From positions 23,188,001 through 23,252,000 of the forward strand of contig NC_083379.1 in NCBI RefSeq assembly GCF_031755915.1: a stretch of 64,000 nt of DNA, given 5' to 3'. Shown piece by piece: positions 31,903 through 44,562 of the stretch. The stretch comes from Ziziphus jujuba. Its lineage: Eukaryota; Streptophyta; Magnoliopsida; Rosales; Rhamnaceae. The notes beneath the pieces are model-generated. The model did not search any database. It was not told where the DNA came from and saw only the letters and a program-made list of their open reading frames with translations. The first letter of the stretch is position 1; the number at the start of each line of letters is the position of its first letter. Made by a program: the position numbers and the translations under genes.

Positions 31903-31905
<3 letters not shown>
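31152..31905 (+). repeat. Truncated Gypsy LTR (+ strand)
   Basis: It begins TGATGCGAATCCGCCCGAGC and keeps the LTR-encoded RPIIKAQAKRFKDNLATFIQ tail, the AATTAATTAATT region and the TATTTAAAGG box near 31846. Shortly after the box, where other copies continue for about 330 bases to GTTCGTATCA, it passes into a TA repeat. A GTATCA at 31973-31978 belongs to the following AT-rich repeat by alignment. No target duplication is visible. Confidence 0.8.
31360..31585 (+). repeat. Imperfect short-period repeats inside the LTR
   Basis: There are repeated variants of CGGACACCCATACATC and ACATTTTATATCGAACACC, then several ACATAAGTTAGCTCGG units. They replace sequence found in other LTRs of the family near 5700-5760 and 8330-8390. 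Confidence 0.75.

Positions 31906-31939
<34 letters not shown>
31906..31939. repeat. (TA)n microsatellite
   Basis: A run of about 17 TA units at the junction between the truncated LTR and the AT-rich repeat. Similar TA runs occur near 33200, 33310, 33370, 36230, 36478, 38422, 41980, 50505, 51960, 54835 and 55165. Confidence 0.9.
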
Positions 31940-31941
<2 letters not shown>

Positions 31942-33565
31942 AAGTTGAATAGCCGGTATATAAAATTGTCGCGTATCATCATGGAATTCTTTTGAGTTCT
32001 TTTCAAAACTTTAAAAAAAAAAAAAAAAAAAAACCATCTTTCATTCTCCTTATTATTATGGCTATTAATATAGTTAAATAATATTATAAAAAACCATCCG
32101 TGAAATAATCATATTTTTCCTTCTTATTATTAAAAATATTTCACACAAAAATTTCATACACTAATACATATTCATATACAGATATGTAATAAATAAAATT
32201 AGAAAATCATAATATATAGATTTCAATAACAAGATTGATCTTCTTAAGATATATGTAACCATAAATAAATAACCTTACAAGATAAAAATATATTTATAGG
32301 GTAAATCATAATAATAATAATAATAATAAATATAATTAAATTATATTGTGAAGATTTGATATGGTAAAGTAAATTACTTTCAGGGAATAAAATAAAGAAA
32401 AAGATAGTTAGAATAAAAAACATTAAGAAAAAAGATTTTATAATCTATGTATTAATATCTTTATTAGTTTGATATATTTATTTTATTGTTAAACAATAAA
32501 ATTTTATGTATAATAATTAATAATGAGATTTATCTTCTTATTTATATAATCTATATATTAATATTTTTATTGTTTTGTCATATTTATTTTATTGTAAAAT
32601 AATAAATTATGATATAAGATAAAAAAGTGTTTATAGAGTAAATAATAATAATAAAAAAGGTAATTAATTATATTATGAAGATTTAATATAAAAAAATTAA
32701 TTACTTACAAAGAGTTAAAAAATAAAGAAAGATAGTCAAAATAAAAAATATTAAAAAAATTAATATCTTTATTGGTTTGTTATATTTATTTTTAAAGTAA
32801 CAAGATTTTATATACAGTAATTAATAATGAAACTGATATGCTTAATTATACAATCTACATATTAATATCTTTATTGTTTTGTTGTATTTATTTTATTGTA
32901 AAATAATAAGATTTTATTTATGATAATTAATAATAAGATTGATATTCTTATTTTGTTTCTTTTTGAATTTTCAAAATGTAAGGTAAAAAGCGTATATGTA
33001 GTAAAAATTATTCTTATTATTAAAAATATTTCATATAAAAATTCTATACACTAATACATATTCATATAAGGATATGTAATAAATAAAATTTCATTGTAAA
33101 AATATTAATAATGTGGTAATTAATAATGAGAATGATTTTTTTACCAAGAAATTTAAAATGAATAATATATTTTTTTAATATTTTCTAAAAAAGTGCTTAT
33201 TATATATATATATATATATATTAACAAAGGAAAAAACGCTTAAAAGGACTTTTATATATATTTAAAGTTGTTTTGAAAATATAATCTTAAAATTATGATA
33301 ATATATTTATATATATATATATATATGTATGTATATATAGTTAGGCATTATATATAATTCATTTGTTATATATATATATATATATATATATGGTTAGATA
33401 TTATATATAATTCATTTGTCAATGAAAATTTTATCATCTTCCTAGTAAAAATAAAAATAAAAAATAAAAAATATACAAAATCAATGATAACGAATATTAT
33501 ATGAATATATTCAAATTTATTATGCAGATTCTTGAACGATAATTGACATTCAAGTTCCATATTCT
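31940..33565 (+). repeat. AT-rich dispersed repeat, copy 1
   Basis: It aligns along its length with 40592-42150 in the same orientation, for example AAGTTGAATAG, CACTAATACATATTCATATA, TTTCAATAAC.AGATTGAT and the GGTAATTAAATTATATTATGA blocks. Inside are about four degenerate units of roughly 110 bases, each with TTATTGTAAAATAATAA. No coding capacity. The 5' side resembles plant Helitron starts, but no 3' hairpin was found. Confidence 0.75.
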
Positions 33566-36500
33566 TTCTTCTTAGTATTAGGAAATTACGAGAATATCTC
33601 CATTTTTTAATTTTTTAATTTTTTTCATCTTTAATAATTAGGATGTCAAAACCTTCTCTCCATTTTTCTTATCCATACAAAATATTCAGACAACCTTACA
33701 TTAAAAAAATAAAAATAAAAAGAAAAGGGGGAAAAAGAAAACTTCTCTCCAACTATAAAGAAGAAAATGGTTTAGACTAACTTCCATTGTTTACCCATTT
33801 GCAATAAAGAAAACTATTAAGAATATTAGAGTTTAAAATACACATAATTATATCCCTTTGCATGAGGCATCTACACTAAAAGTAGTAGAGAATTAGGAGA
33901 AATTACAAAAAGATATGAGTTTCAACTTCAATTGGATGAGATAACCATTTTATTTGTTTAATTCTATGTTGATATTGCTTAGATTTCATCTCGCATCCCC
34001 ATCAATTGTAAATTTTAGCTGTGGTGTTGCCTTTGAATTTCTTAATTCTTTTCACTTATCAATAAAGATTATTTGAACATATTGAAAAAAAATAATCAAG
34101 GACAAGAGAAATAGCTACTTTTTTTTTCCTTTTTTTTTTGGTCTTTTCTAACATAATATGGATTTTAGGTGATTTACTTATGATATTAAGAAAGTTCAAA
34201 ATCTAAATGGCTTTGGGCTTTCTCTTGACTTGAAATTGGACAAACTGTATAGAAATTAAATGTTTGCTTTATGTGGATTTGCATCTAATTTTAATAAAAT
34301 TTACAAATGATGTCAAAAAAGATTGATATGTTCATTCGGGGTTGGTTTCCAGTTTTTCTTAATCCCATTATTATTTAACTAAAATTATGTCAAGCCCTTT
34401 TGGATTCAATATAATTATCAGCATCAAAATAGTTTGTTAGTTTATCTAATCTTTCAAATTATAAATTATGATTTAATATAAATATATTTATTGTTTAATT
34501 ATGTATCAAATTGGACGACGTTAATATTCTTTCCTGTTGTTATCCCCACATGTTTTGGAAATATTTGTTAAGTTTTAAAATTTCTCTGCCAATTATTTGT
34601 TTGTTCCTTCATTAATTTAATTTTTATATTTTTTTATTCTTTTAAAATATTTGTTTTTTCCTTTTTTTTAGTGGGTTTTCTTGTTCACGAATCACCATCA
34701 CTATTATTTGTTTTAGTAATCAATTATTAAAAAAATAAAACTTATCTAACTGATACTGTTTATTTTTAGATTACAAAATTTTTTAACAAAAGTCAATCAT
34801 TTTTTTTAATAAAAAAATGAAAGGCAACAGTTTTTCTATTTTTTTATCATACATTTTTGATGTGGTTAAAATACTAACAATCGAAATGTTGCTAAATTTC
34901 ATTGGGGCATCCTCATGAAATTTGTAATTAAATTAGCATTTAACAACTATTATTTTAGTCTTTTCTTTCTATGTATTTTTGTATTACATATTTATTTTGA
35001 GGTAAGAAATTACATGCTTTTATTTTTAATGAATTTGTATTTGATAAAAATAGTACATAAATGTTTGATTCATTAATTATAATATATAACCAATTTTTAT
35101 TATATTATTTTTTAAAAAAATATATTATAATTAAGTTTAGAATATAAAATATATTACTGCAAAAATTTAATTTGGCCCACCAAATGTTTATTCTTGACTC
35201 TGTCGTGGGATTTAAGTGAATAGAGAAACAAAAAGGAAAATGAGAAAAAAAAAAAAAAAAAAAACTTGATTCTCTGTAATTCTATACTAATTTTAGTGCT
35301 ATAGGTTTGTGAATTTTTTTATTGAAATAAAATGTCATTAAAAAAAAAAGTTGCAAAGGACAAAAAAAAAAATTTTGAGAAATCAAATGTCATTCTTAAA
35401 CCAATATAGTAGAAGAAGGAACTTTTTTCTTTATTGGAGTTTTTGGTTAACAAAAAGCTAGAAGAGAAATAGAATAGGTACTTTTAGTTTTCTATATATA
35501 GTCTATTATTTAAAAAGAAGGTTCACCAAAAAAAAAAAAAAAAAAAGGAGTAAAAAACTACTATGACATTATGAAAAATGATTAAATTGGAGTTAATAAT
35601 AATTAAGCTACTTAAAGTGTTTTCCTTTTATTTATTACTCATTAATAAGAATTTACTCTCTTAAACCTTTAATTACAATATAAAAGGCTAAGATGGCAAA
35701 AGATTTAACCGCAGAGAAAATGTACAGTAGAGAATTGTCAAAAAAGTTGGCTAAGATAGATCAATTGGCTTTTAATTCCATACAATATGAGTAGGGTTTG
35801 ACCTAACCATAAAAAAAAAAATTAAAAACCAATCACTTTCATCTTTTCACTTATATATCCTTTTGAAGGACTATAGCGCCCATTATCTCTCAATTTTCAC
35901 TTGATAACGTAGTTGTTAATTTAAGAAATTTAATTATTTATTTTATTTAGTTTTTTGGATATTTTGATAATTATTCAAGGATAAATTGTTATTTCATACA
36001 CTTTTGTCGTTATCCCAATGTCAAATTAGGAATAGCATTTGTCAAAACAGTCAAATTTATTTTGCACAAAAAATTCGTAATAAATGTACCAACAAAGAAA
36101 AGAGCAAAAATGAAAAGAATATAGAACAAATCTCAAAAGCATCAAATATCATATTGTATATATGATGATTAGATTATTTTTTGTTTATTTCTTTATTGAT
36201 TTAACCTTTATATTTGGAAGCTTTTTTCATATATATATATATATATATATATTATAATATATTTATAATTTTCTATTTAGGCCATCATTTTGTATTTCAA
36301 ATGCCCATCATTATTATTATTATTATTAGAAATTATTATGTTACATAAATGATTAATCAGAAAGTGAGAATACAATATAGTAAAAAAGTCGAAAATTTTT
36401 ATATTAATATATTTATAAAGAGGACACATAATTTATAAAGCTTTTTTGTAGAAAGTCCATGCTATACAAATACAAATATATATATATATATATATATACA

Positions 36501-36848
36501 TACATGTTTTATACAATAATTTGCAATTTCACTTTGTACGTGGTCACAGTAAAACATATTTGAATAGTCTACAGAAAATGCACCATCTCAAAGAGCTTTA
36601 AATGATTGTTTTGTTTCACCAAACACATAGGCTATTTGTCAAAGTCAAAATTTTTTAAGTTAATCATATAGTTGCTCAAGAACCCCAGTGAGTAATATAA
36701 TATATGATTTGATTATTTATTTATTTATTTTATATTTTATAAAAATTCATAACATTAAATTAGGTTTTGAAGTTCTAAAAGGTAAAATTTACTAATGAAA
36801 AAGATCAATTTTGTGGCAGTTTTGCAAAGAGAAGGAAGATGTTGCAAA
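33566..36848. other. AT-rich intergenic DNA
   Basis: I see no gene, element end or conserved block here, only A/T runs, TA microsatellites and a short ATT repeat near 36311-36330. Every open frame is short and of low complexity. Confidence 0.6.
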
Positions 36849-37711
36849 TCTATATAATATATAAAAGAAGAATCGTATGCGACATATGTCAGCATATAGT
36901 TCTTTTAAATTCCCTCCAAAAACATATTTTTTATTTTTATTTTACTTTATTTATTTATTATTATTTATTATTTATTACTCATTATCTTATATTTTATGGA
37001 TAAAATCAAATATATAAAGTTAATTTTTGATATAACTTTCCATAACTATCAAACAATTAATATTATTATATATGGAAATAATTTTAAAATAAATTTAAAA
37101 TAATTAAAATATTTCATTTTATCTTATTTACCAAATATATATTTGTATCATTTTAAAATTATATATATTTCAATTATTATAATTATTATTATAATATTAT
37201 ATTATATTATATTACTGTGGTTGATTCACAAAAAGGTATTGTGGCTTCTTTGGCTAATTATATATTATAAAATATATATAATAATAGAATCATAGCCTAA
37301 TTATGGCCTAATATATATTATAATAACGTATACTAAGATGTACTTTTATATTTAATATTTGATTTTATTTTATTTACCAAATAAGTTAAACATATTTGAC
37401 TATAAATATGTAAGTGACATCTCCGGGTTATTTAAAATTTTGGTATTCAATATTTTGTTAGTTTTTAATCTCTTATATTATGTTTTAGTTGTTAAAGTTT
37501 TTTTTTTCTTTTATTCTTTAATTTCAATATTTTTCTTTTATGGATCCTAAACATGATCGTGTTAATCATAAGCATGGACGTGAGTCATGCTATGGATTTT
37601 GATTGAAATTGAAGATGTTGAATCAAGGCATGATGATCAAAAAGACAAAGATGCTTCTGATGAATAATCCTTGATTATTGATTCACCTTTGTCTATCAAC
37701 TTTTCAAGACG

Positions 37712-37804
37712 ATGGAGAAGAAAAAGATAAAAAAGAGACGACGCAAGAGATTATTTAGATCGAGGGCATACAAGAAAGAGCAATACGATCATGCAAGCAA
37801 TTAA
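37712..37804 (+). other. Short basic open frame in a GC-richer island
   Basis: A 30-codon frame (MEKKKIKKRRRKRLFRSR, then AYKKEQYDHASN) sits in an island of about 300 bases (37550-37850) that is less AT-rich than the rest of the Helitron. I recognise no family. It may be a captured gene fragment or chance. Confidence 0.25.
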
Positions 37805-38418
37805 GTGGTGCCGAAATTTCCTGACTTTGAAATAAGTTCATTGAATAAAAAGCAACTTAAGGAGATTAAGCGTTTATACTAGATATTATAATTTTTTTTT
37901 CTTATTATGCTTTTTTTTCATTGGGATTGAAATTAAAAACATATATTTTTATTTTAGTTAGTATAAATTATAATATAGTTTTTTTGACGTAGACAATATT
38001 TTTGTTTTTGTAGTTGGTTAATATAATTATTTCGGTATTCAATATTTTGTGGTTTGTTTTTGTTGTTTTAGCTTAATTTCTCTCTATTAGGTAACTCAAT
38101 TTTTTAAGAAGAAAGTAGTGGGAATAAGAACAAATAATTTTTTTATTCATCTATAGACAACTCTTAATTGCATCCAGTTGGTAAGATGTGTTGTGTGGAT
38201 ATTATAATATCACCAATTATATTTATCTTAATTAAGTGCTGAAACATGGGATTATCCAGTACCAATAGCGATTTGATAATACTATATATGTTTCAACTTT
38301 TTGAATTTTTCTTTTCATTTTTTTGGAAAGGATTCTCTCAAATTAAAGACCCTAGAATTAACTAATTGGATAATCGCTTACTAAAATAGGAGTAATCTCT
38401 AAATTCTAATTGTTAGTA

Positions 38419-38449
<31 letters not shown>

Positions 38450-38603
38450 TTGATACCACTTATAAATTAAAATAATATATAAACTAATAAATTTAATTTT
38501 AGTTTTTATAAAACCATTTGTACAGGTTCCAAATAAGATAAAAAAAAAATTATATATAATCTGCACAAATAAATAAACAAACCTTCTGAAAATACATATT
38601 TAA

Positions 38604-38624
38604 CCTAAACCCTAAACCCTAAAC
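38604..38624 (+). repeat. Three telomere-type units
   Basis: Exactly three CCTAAAC units in tandem, the plant telomere repeat. It is embedded in the probable Helitron and far too short for a telomere. Confidence 0.85.
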
Positions 38625-40591
38625 ATATATAAATAAAAAATAAATTAAAGAAATTAATTATTTCAAAGAATTAATTAAATAGGTCAACATTTTTTTAATT
38701 TGAATTCAATAAATAATTTACCCCAAAAAATTCTCTACCCAACTCTATCGTCCATGGTAAGCATATCTAATTTTCTCTCTTCTATTTTTTATGAGTATTT
38801 TGATAACATACCATTGGAAGAATATTTGGTTTACCATATTATATAGAATAATCTTCCCTAATTTTAATTATATTACAATAGTTACTTTTATTGGCTTTTT
38901 TATTTTTGTATTTTTCCTTATTTGGATATCATTGAAGAATCATAACCATTTTGGGATTTTTTCCATGTATATAACAATATATGTATAGATTGTTCATTGT
39001 TACTTATATGTATATATAACATAGTATTCTTTTTTTTATTTTCCTTCCTTTTTACAATGCATAATTTTTCAAAAATATAAAAAAAATAAAAATAAAAAAT
39101 AAAATAAAGAAATTAACTACTAATAAGGAAAATGTTGACCTATTTAATCAATCCTAAAACTATTTTAATTTTAATTATTTTACTTGAGGATAAATATCAG
39201 TTTATCTCATAAATAATCTTTTTCCATGATTATGATAATTTGAGAGCATTGTTTGTCATGTAAGTTATTGTTACATAGATTTCTTCGAATATATAATAGT
39301 TATTTTTATTGATTTTTTTTATTTTTTCATTTTTTCCTTATTAAGATGTCATTGAAGAATCAAAATCATTTTAAGATTTTCACCATGTTAGTTTTTCATG
39401 AACTTTGTGTTTGCTCAACAAGTAAAAAATATTTTGTATATTTTTTACTTTTTAAGTTCATAGAAATAGGGAACAGTTTATTAGATAATCAAGTAAATAT
39501 ATGTATATACATGTATAACATAGTATTCGATACTTTGCAAATTTCCAAGATTATAAGCATGTGACAGTGAGTGTGATTCATAACTTTACATGTATATTGT
39601 TCACCATTTCCTTCATTTTTAGATAATAAAAATATATGGAAATTAATAAAAATATCTTTTTATTTGGATATAAAAAATATAATATCATAAATAATAGTTG
39701 TTAAACATAGCGAAATAAGATTTATATTTAAAACAAATTATTAATTCATTTAACTTTGAATTTGAATTTTATAGATAGAAAAATTAAATAGGTAAACATT
39801 TTATAATTTAAATTTCATAAATAATTTATCTTATAAGGTAAAAATGTTTTTATAGGATAAATAATAATAATAATAATTAAATAAAAAATAATTAAATAAT
39901 TAAATTACATTATGAGTATCTAATATATGGAAATTAAATATTTGTAAGGAGTTAAAAAATATATTTGAATTTGAATTTGAATTTGAATTCTATAAATAAA
40001 TAACATTTGACTTTAAATTTAATTATATAAATACATTTGAATTTGAATTAAAATTTCTTAGATGGGAAAAAATGGATAGGAAAATTTTATAGATGGCAAA
40101 AAATAGATAGGTAAATATTTTTGAATTTGAATTTTATAATTTAATAATATTATATATAGAGATCAAATCTATAGTTATTAACAAATTTTTATATTATATA
40201 ATAAAAAACAAAAGAGATCCAAAGATACTTATTAACAATAAAACTTTTAAATAGGTTTTAAAATATGATTAATTATTTTTAAAATCTATCTATTATGGTT
40301 ACACATATCGTGCATCGCACGGAATGAATACTAGTTTGTCAATAATATATCCTAAGTTACAAATAAGAAATGATTAAAGATATTAATTTGTAATAAAGAT
40401 GGAGAACCATCAATTAACCACTCATATGGTCTTCAACTAAGTTTTTCAAAATTTAAATTAATTATATTGAATTGAAAATTTTAGATTAATGTTATTTTTA
40501 TAATGCTTTGTATTTGTTTTAATTATAATTCATTTTCATAACTTATTATCAAAATAATGTGTTGCAATTATAATGTCATGCATCATACAAA

Positions 40592-42150
40592 TCTATGGCT
40601 AGTAGTATATAAAAGTTGAATAGTTAGTAAATAAAATTGACATTTGTCGTTATGGAGTTTTTGGAATTCCCTCTAAATCATTAAAAAAAAAAAAAGAAAG
40701 AAAAACACTCTTCTCTCATTTTTTTAATTATTTATGACTATTAATATGGTTAAATAATATTCCAAAAAACTCATCCATGAAACAATTATGTTTTTTTCTT
40801 CCTTATTATCAAAGATATTTCACAAAAGAATTCCATGCACCGAAACAAATTCATATATAAATATGTAATAAATGAAATTTCAATATCATTAACATATAAG
40901 TTTCAATAACGAGATTGATATCCTTATTTGATCTTCTTAAAATATATGCAACCATAAATAAAATATATTATAAGGTAAAAACATGATTATAGGATAAATA
41001 ATAATATAATAATAAAGGTAATAAAATTATATTATGAGGATTTAATATTAGGAAAATTAATTACTTGTAAAGAATAAAAGTAGTCAAAAAAAAAAAAACA
41101 TTTTATAATTTATATATTAATATATTTTTTGGTTTGTTATATTTATTTTATTATTAAATAATAAAATTTTATGTGTAGATTACTAATGAAATGAATATCT
41201 TTATTTATATAATTTATATCTTATTATCTTTATTGATTTATTATCTTTATTTTGTTATAAAATAATAAATTACCTTACAAGCTAAAAACATGTTTATAGT
41301 GTAAAAAATAATAATAATAATAATAATAATAACAATAACAACATCAAAGGTAATTAAATTATATTATGAGAATTTAATATAGAAAAATTAATTAGTTTCA
41401 AGGAAGAAAAAAAAATCTAGTCAAAATAAAAAATAATAATCTATATATTAATATCTTTATTGGTTTTTTTATATTTATTCTATTGTAAGATAACAAAATT
41501 TTATATATGGTAATTAATAATAAGATTAATATCCTTATTTCTATTATATAATATATACATTAATATTTTTATTGCTTTGTTATATTCATTTTATTGTAAA
41601 ATAATATAATTTTATTTAATGAGATTGATATTATTATTTGGTTTCTTATTAAAATTTTAAAGTATAAAGTAAAAACATGTATATAATAAAAATATTCTTA
41701 TTATTAAAGATATTTTACATAAAAAATTTATATAGTAATACATATTCATATATGGATGTATAATAAATGAAATTTTATTATAAAATAATAAGATTAATAT
41801 ACGGTAATTATCAATAAAGTTGATCTCCTTATCAAAAAATTTAAGATGAATAATGCATTTTTTAATATTTTTCAAAAAGTATATATATGTATATGTTAAC
41901 AAAGGAAAAAAAAACATTTAAAAAGGACTTATATATATATAGTTAAAATTGCTTTTGAAAAGTAATCTTAAAATTATAATATATATATATATAGTTAATT
42001 ATTATAAATATTTCATTTATCAGTAAAAATTGTACTATCTTCTTAGAAAAATAAAAATATACTAAATCAATGATAAAATATATTGTCTATATATATTCGA
42101 ATTTATGAGGCAGATTATTGAAAGATAATTAACATTCAGTTTTCATTTTT
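40592..42150 (+). repeat. AT-rich dispersed repeat, copy 2
   Basis: Partner of 31940-33565. It begins TCTATGGCTAGTAGTATATAAAAG after an A, a Helitron-like start. It contains the same internal units of roughly 110 bases and the GGATAAATAATAAT..GGTAAT block. No matching hairpin and CTAG end was found downstream. Confidence 0.75.
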
Positions 42151-44402
42151 GGGTATTTGAAAGATATTATGATTGAAAGTCTTATGGGATTTTGAGTATT
42201 TTATTGTTATTTTTCATGAAGTATAAATTTGATAATTTTAACTTTAAATTTATCATGTTAAGAAAAAGAACTCATGTAAAAGGAAAAAAGAAAAAGATTC
42301 GGTTCTTTTTCTTAATCATCAATCCACTGCTGGGTATAATATAAAATAGAAATTTCAAAAATTTTACACTTTAGATTTTTCATTTAATAAAAGTACTTTA
42401 AAATCATTTATATTTTTTATGTTTAGATATTCTATTTAATAAAGTATTTGAAATTATTTGCACTTTTTGATCTATTGATTGCCAAGAATTGGTAAGAATT
42501 AAAGAAATTTGTTTTCTATTTAATTGCCAATGATATTGAGAGTTATAAATTATAAAGTTATAAGATAATTTAATAAGTCACTTTAAAATCTATATCAATA
42601 TCTATTTATATCTATATAAAAGTAAGATGGTAAGTAAAATTTTTTTTCCATGTATCATCATTAGATTTGTTTGGTTACTCTCTAAAAGCATAAAAAAAAG
42701 TATAATATTAATTTATTTGTTTAGGTTGATTTGTCTAATGCTATATACAATTACTTCTTATACCTTAATTAATTGTTATTTATATTTATATAGATATTTT
42801 ATTGCTTTTGAAAATGTATATGCTTAATGAAGTGAAAAATATAATAACAAATTATAAAAAAATACTTTCCATATAAGAAAATAAAATCTTAATAAATTAT
42901 AAAAAAAAATTAACAAATACCGTCCTTCCATAGATAAAGAAAATTACAACGTACAATTCACCAAATAAACTATTTTATACACAATATTAATTAATCATTA
43001 ATTTAAAATTTTAAAATTTAAAACTTGAAAATGTTAATCTATATAATTTTTTTCCGTAAATTATGAAATTAATTATCCATATTGAATATTCATTAATTTA
43101 AAACTTTAAATTGTTAATATAAGATTCTTTAAACTTTAAACTTTAATATTTAAAATTTAAAAATTTGGCTTACATAAATTATTTATAGATATTATTTTCC
43201 AATAGTAAATAGCTAATTAATTTAAAATAAACAATTTCAATGTAAGACTATTTAGATTTTAAATTGTTTATATTATTATAATTAGTAATTAATATAGGCA
43301 ATTAAAAGTCATATTGAAATATCAGTTATGATATTGAAATATTAAATTTTAAAATTTAAAAATTTTCACCCATAAAACGAATATTATTAGTCTCATAGAT
43401 TTAAAAATGATATTCTTAACTAAGTAAAAGTTAGAATAATAAATTATAGACAAAAACTCTCCAGTTAATAAATAAAAAAAATTTAATTAATTTATAAATT
43501 TTAATTAAATACTATTTATGTATGGTTAATATTAAAATTAAAATTGGAAATTAAGCTATATTTAATTTCATTTGTATTTTTAAATATGGAAGAAAAAATA
43601 AACATGAAACTAACAAAATATTTCAGACATGTTAGTTCAAAACACTCAAATTACACTCTTTTTTTTCCCCTCCTAAATACCCAAATTACAATTTTTAAGT
43701 AAAATTTCAAAATTGATTATGAAATAAAAAAATTTTGAACAGAGTTATTTCTTGAGAGATAATAAATAAATCTGAATAAGACAAATAATATACTTTCGAA
43801 AGATTTTTTTTTTGAGCAAATAAAGTTCGAATAAACTAATTATTTATTTTAAAAATAAATATTTTTTTTGAATAAATAAAGGTATAAATAAGGTTAAGTT
43901 TATAATATTCAAATTGAGAAAGATGATGATAATATATGGTTATTTTTTAAATTAATTCAAATAATAAGGTAAAAACTTTAATTTTGAACAATGCTTTCAT
44001 TTTAAAAATTGAAAAAAAAATTAACATTAATCATTGAAAACAATATTTGTGTATTTATTAAGTTTTGAAGATTTGCATCTATAAATGGATAATAGATGAA
44101 ATATCTTTTAAATTCAAATAAATTAGACATATAATTATTAAATAATATTTCTTTTTAATTTTAATTTTTGTTATAATATTTTTTTTATCCTCTAAAACAA
44201 TTATTGTTATTTTTTATTATCTCACTTAATTAACTATATTTATATTTAAAGCCAAACATTTAATCTTTAATTTATTTCTTCTTTGAATATTAATATAATC
44301 ATTTAATTTTTATTAGATTTATTTTACATAATTTTTATTATTTATTATTATATATATTTTTATTTTTATAATTGAATTTAGAATGGTCAAGACTACTAAA
44401 AC
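42151..44402. other. AT-rich intergenic DNA upstream of the host gene
   Basis: No gene or element boundary is recognisable. TCTATATAAAAGTAAGATGG near 42613 resembles a Helitron start but has no partner. The GC content rises sharply at about 44403, where the host gene's 5' region begins. Confidence 0.55.
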
Positions 44403-44562
44403 AATTTAGTCGTAACGTCGGCGGAATTTCCCACTCTCGTGTCTAGGTTTTCAAATCGCGGATCAGAACTCATCGTCGTCGCTGATTATAGTTACAGCTA
44501 CGTTTACTTTTCTCGTCTTCTTTATCTTAGATGCTTTAATTTCATATCTAAGCGAAGACAAA

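Larger units (their letters stand above)
36849..40334 (+). mobile_element. Probable non-autonomous Helitron
   Basis: The 3' end has the Helitron signature: CGTGC (40309-40313), loop ATC, GCACG (40317-40321), a spacer of nine bases, then CTAG (40331-40334) followed by T. The proposed 5' end is TCTATATAATATATAAAAG at 36849 preceded by A, like typical plant Helitron starts, giving insertion between A and T. The interior is AT-rich with no Rep/helicase coding. It shares the 39830-39960 block with the AT-rich repeats at 32265 and 40975. The 3' end is firm; the 5' end is a best guess. Confidence 0.62.

Noticed and set aside
31973..31978. GTATCA as the end of a full LTR starting at 31152
   Set aside because: The bases from about 31940 align with the AT-rich repeat at 40616 onward, so the LTR is truncated earlier. 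No 5-base duplication fits.
42613..42640. TCTATATAAAAG as another Helitron start
   Set aside because: The motif is short, the region is AT-rich, and no hairpin with a CTRR end was found downstream.
31940..44400. A CRISPR array or tRNA/rRNA gene in the AT-rich half
   Set aside because: There are no regularly spaced identical repeats with unique spacers and no tRNA- or rRNA-like sequence. This is plant nuclear DNA.
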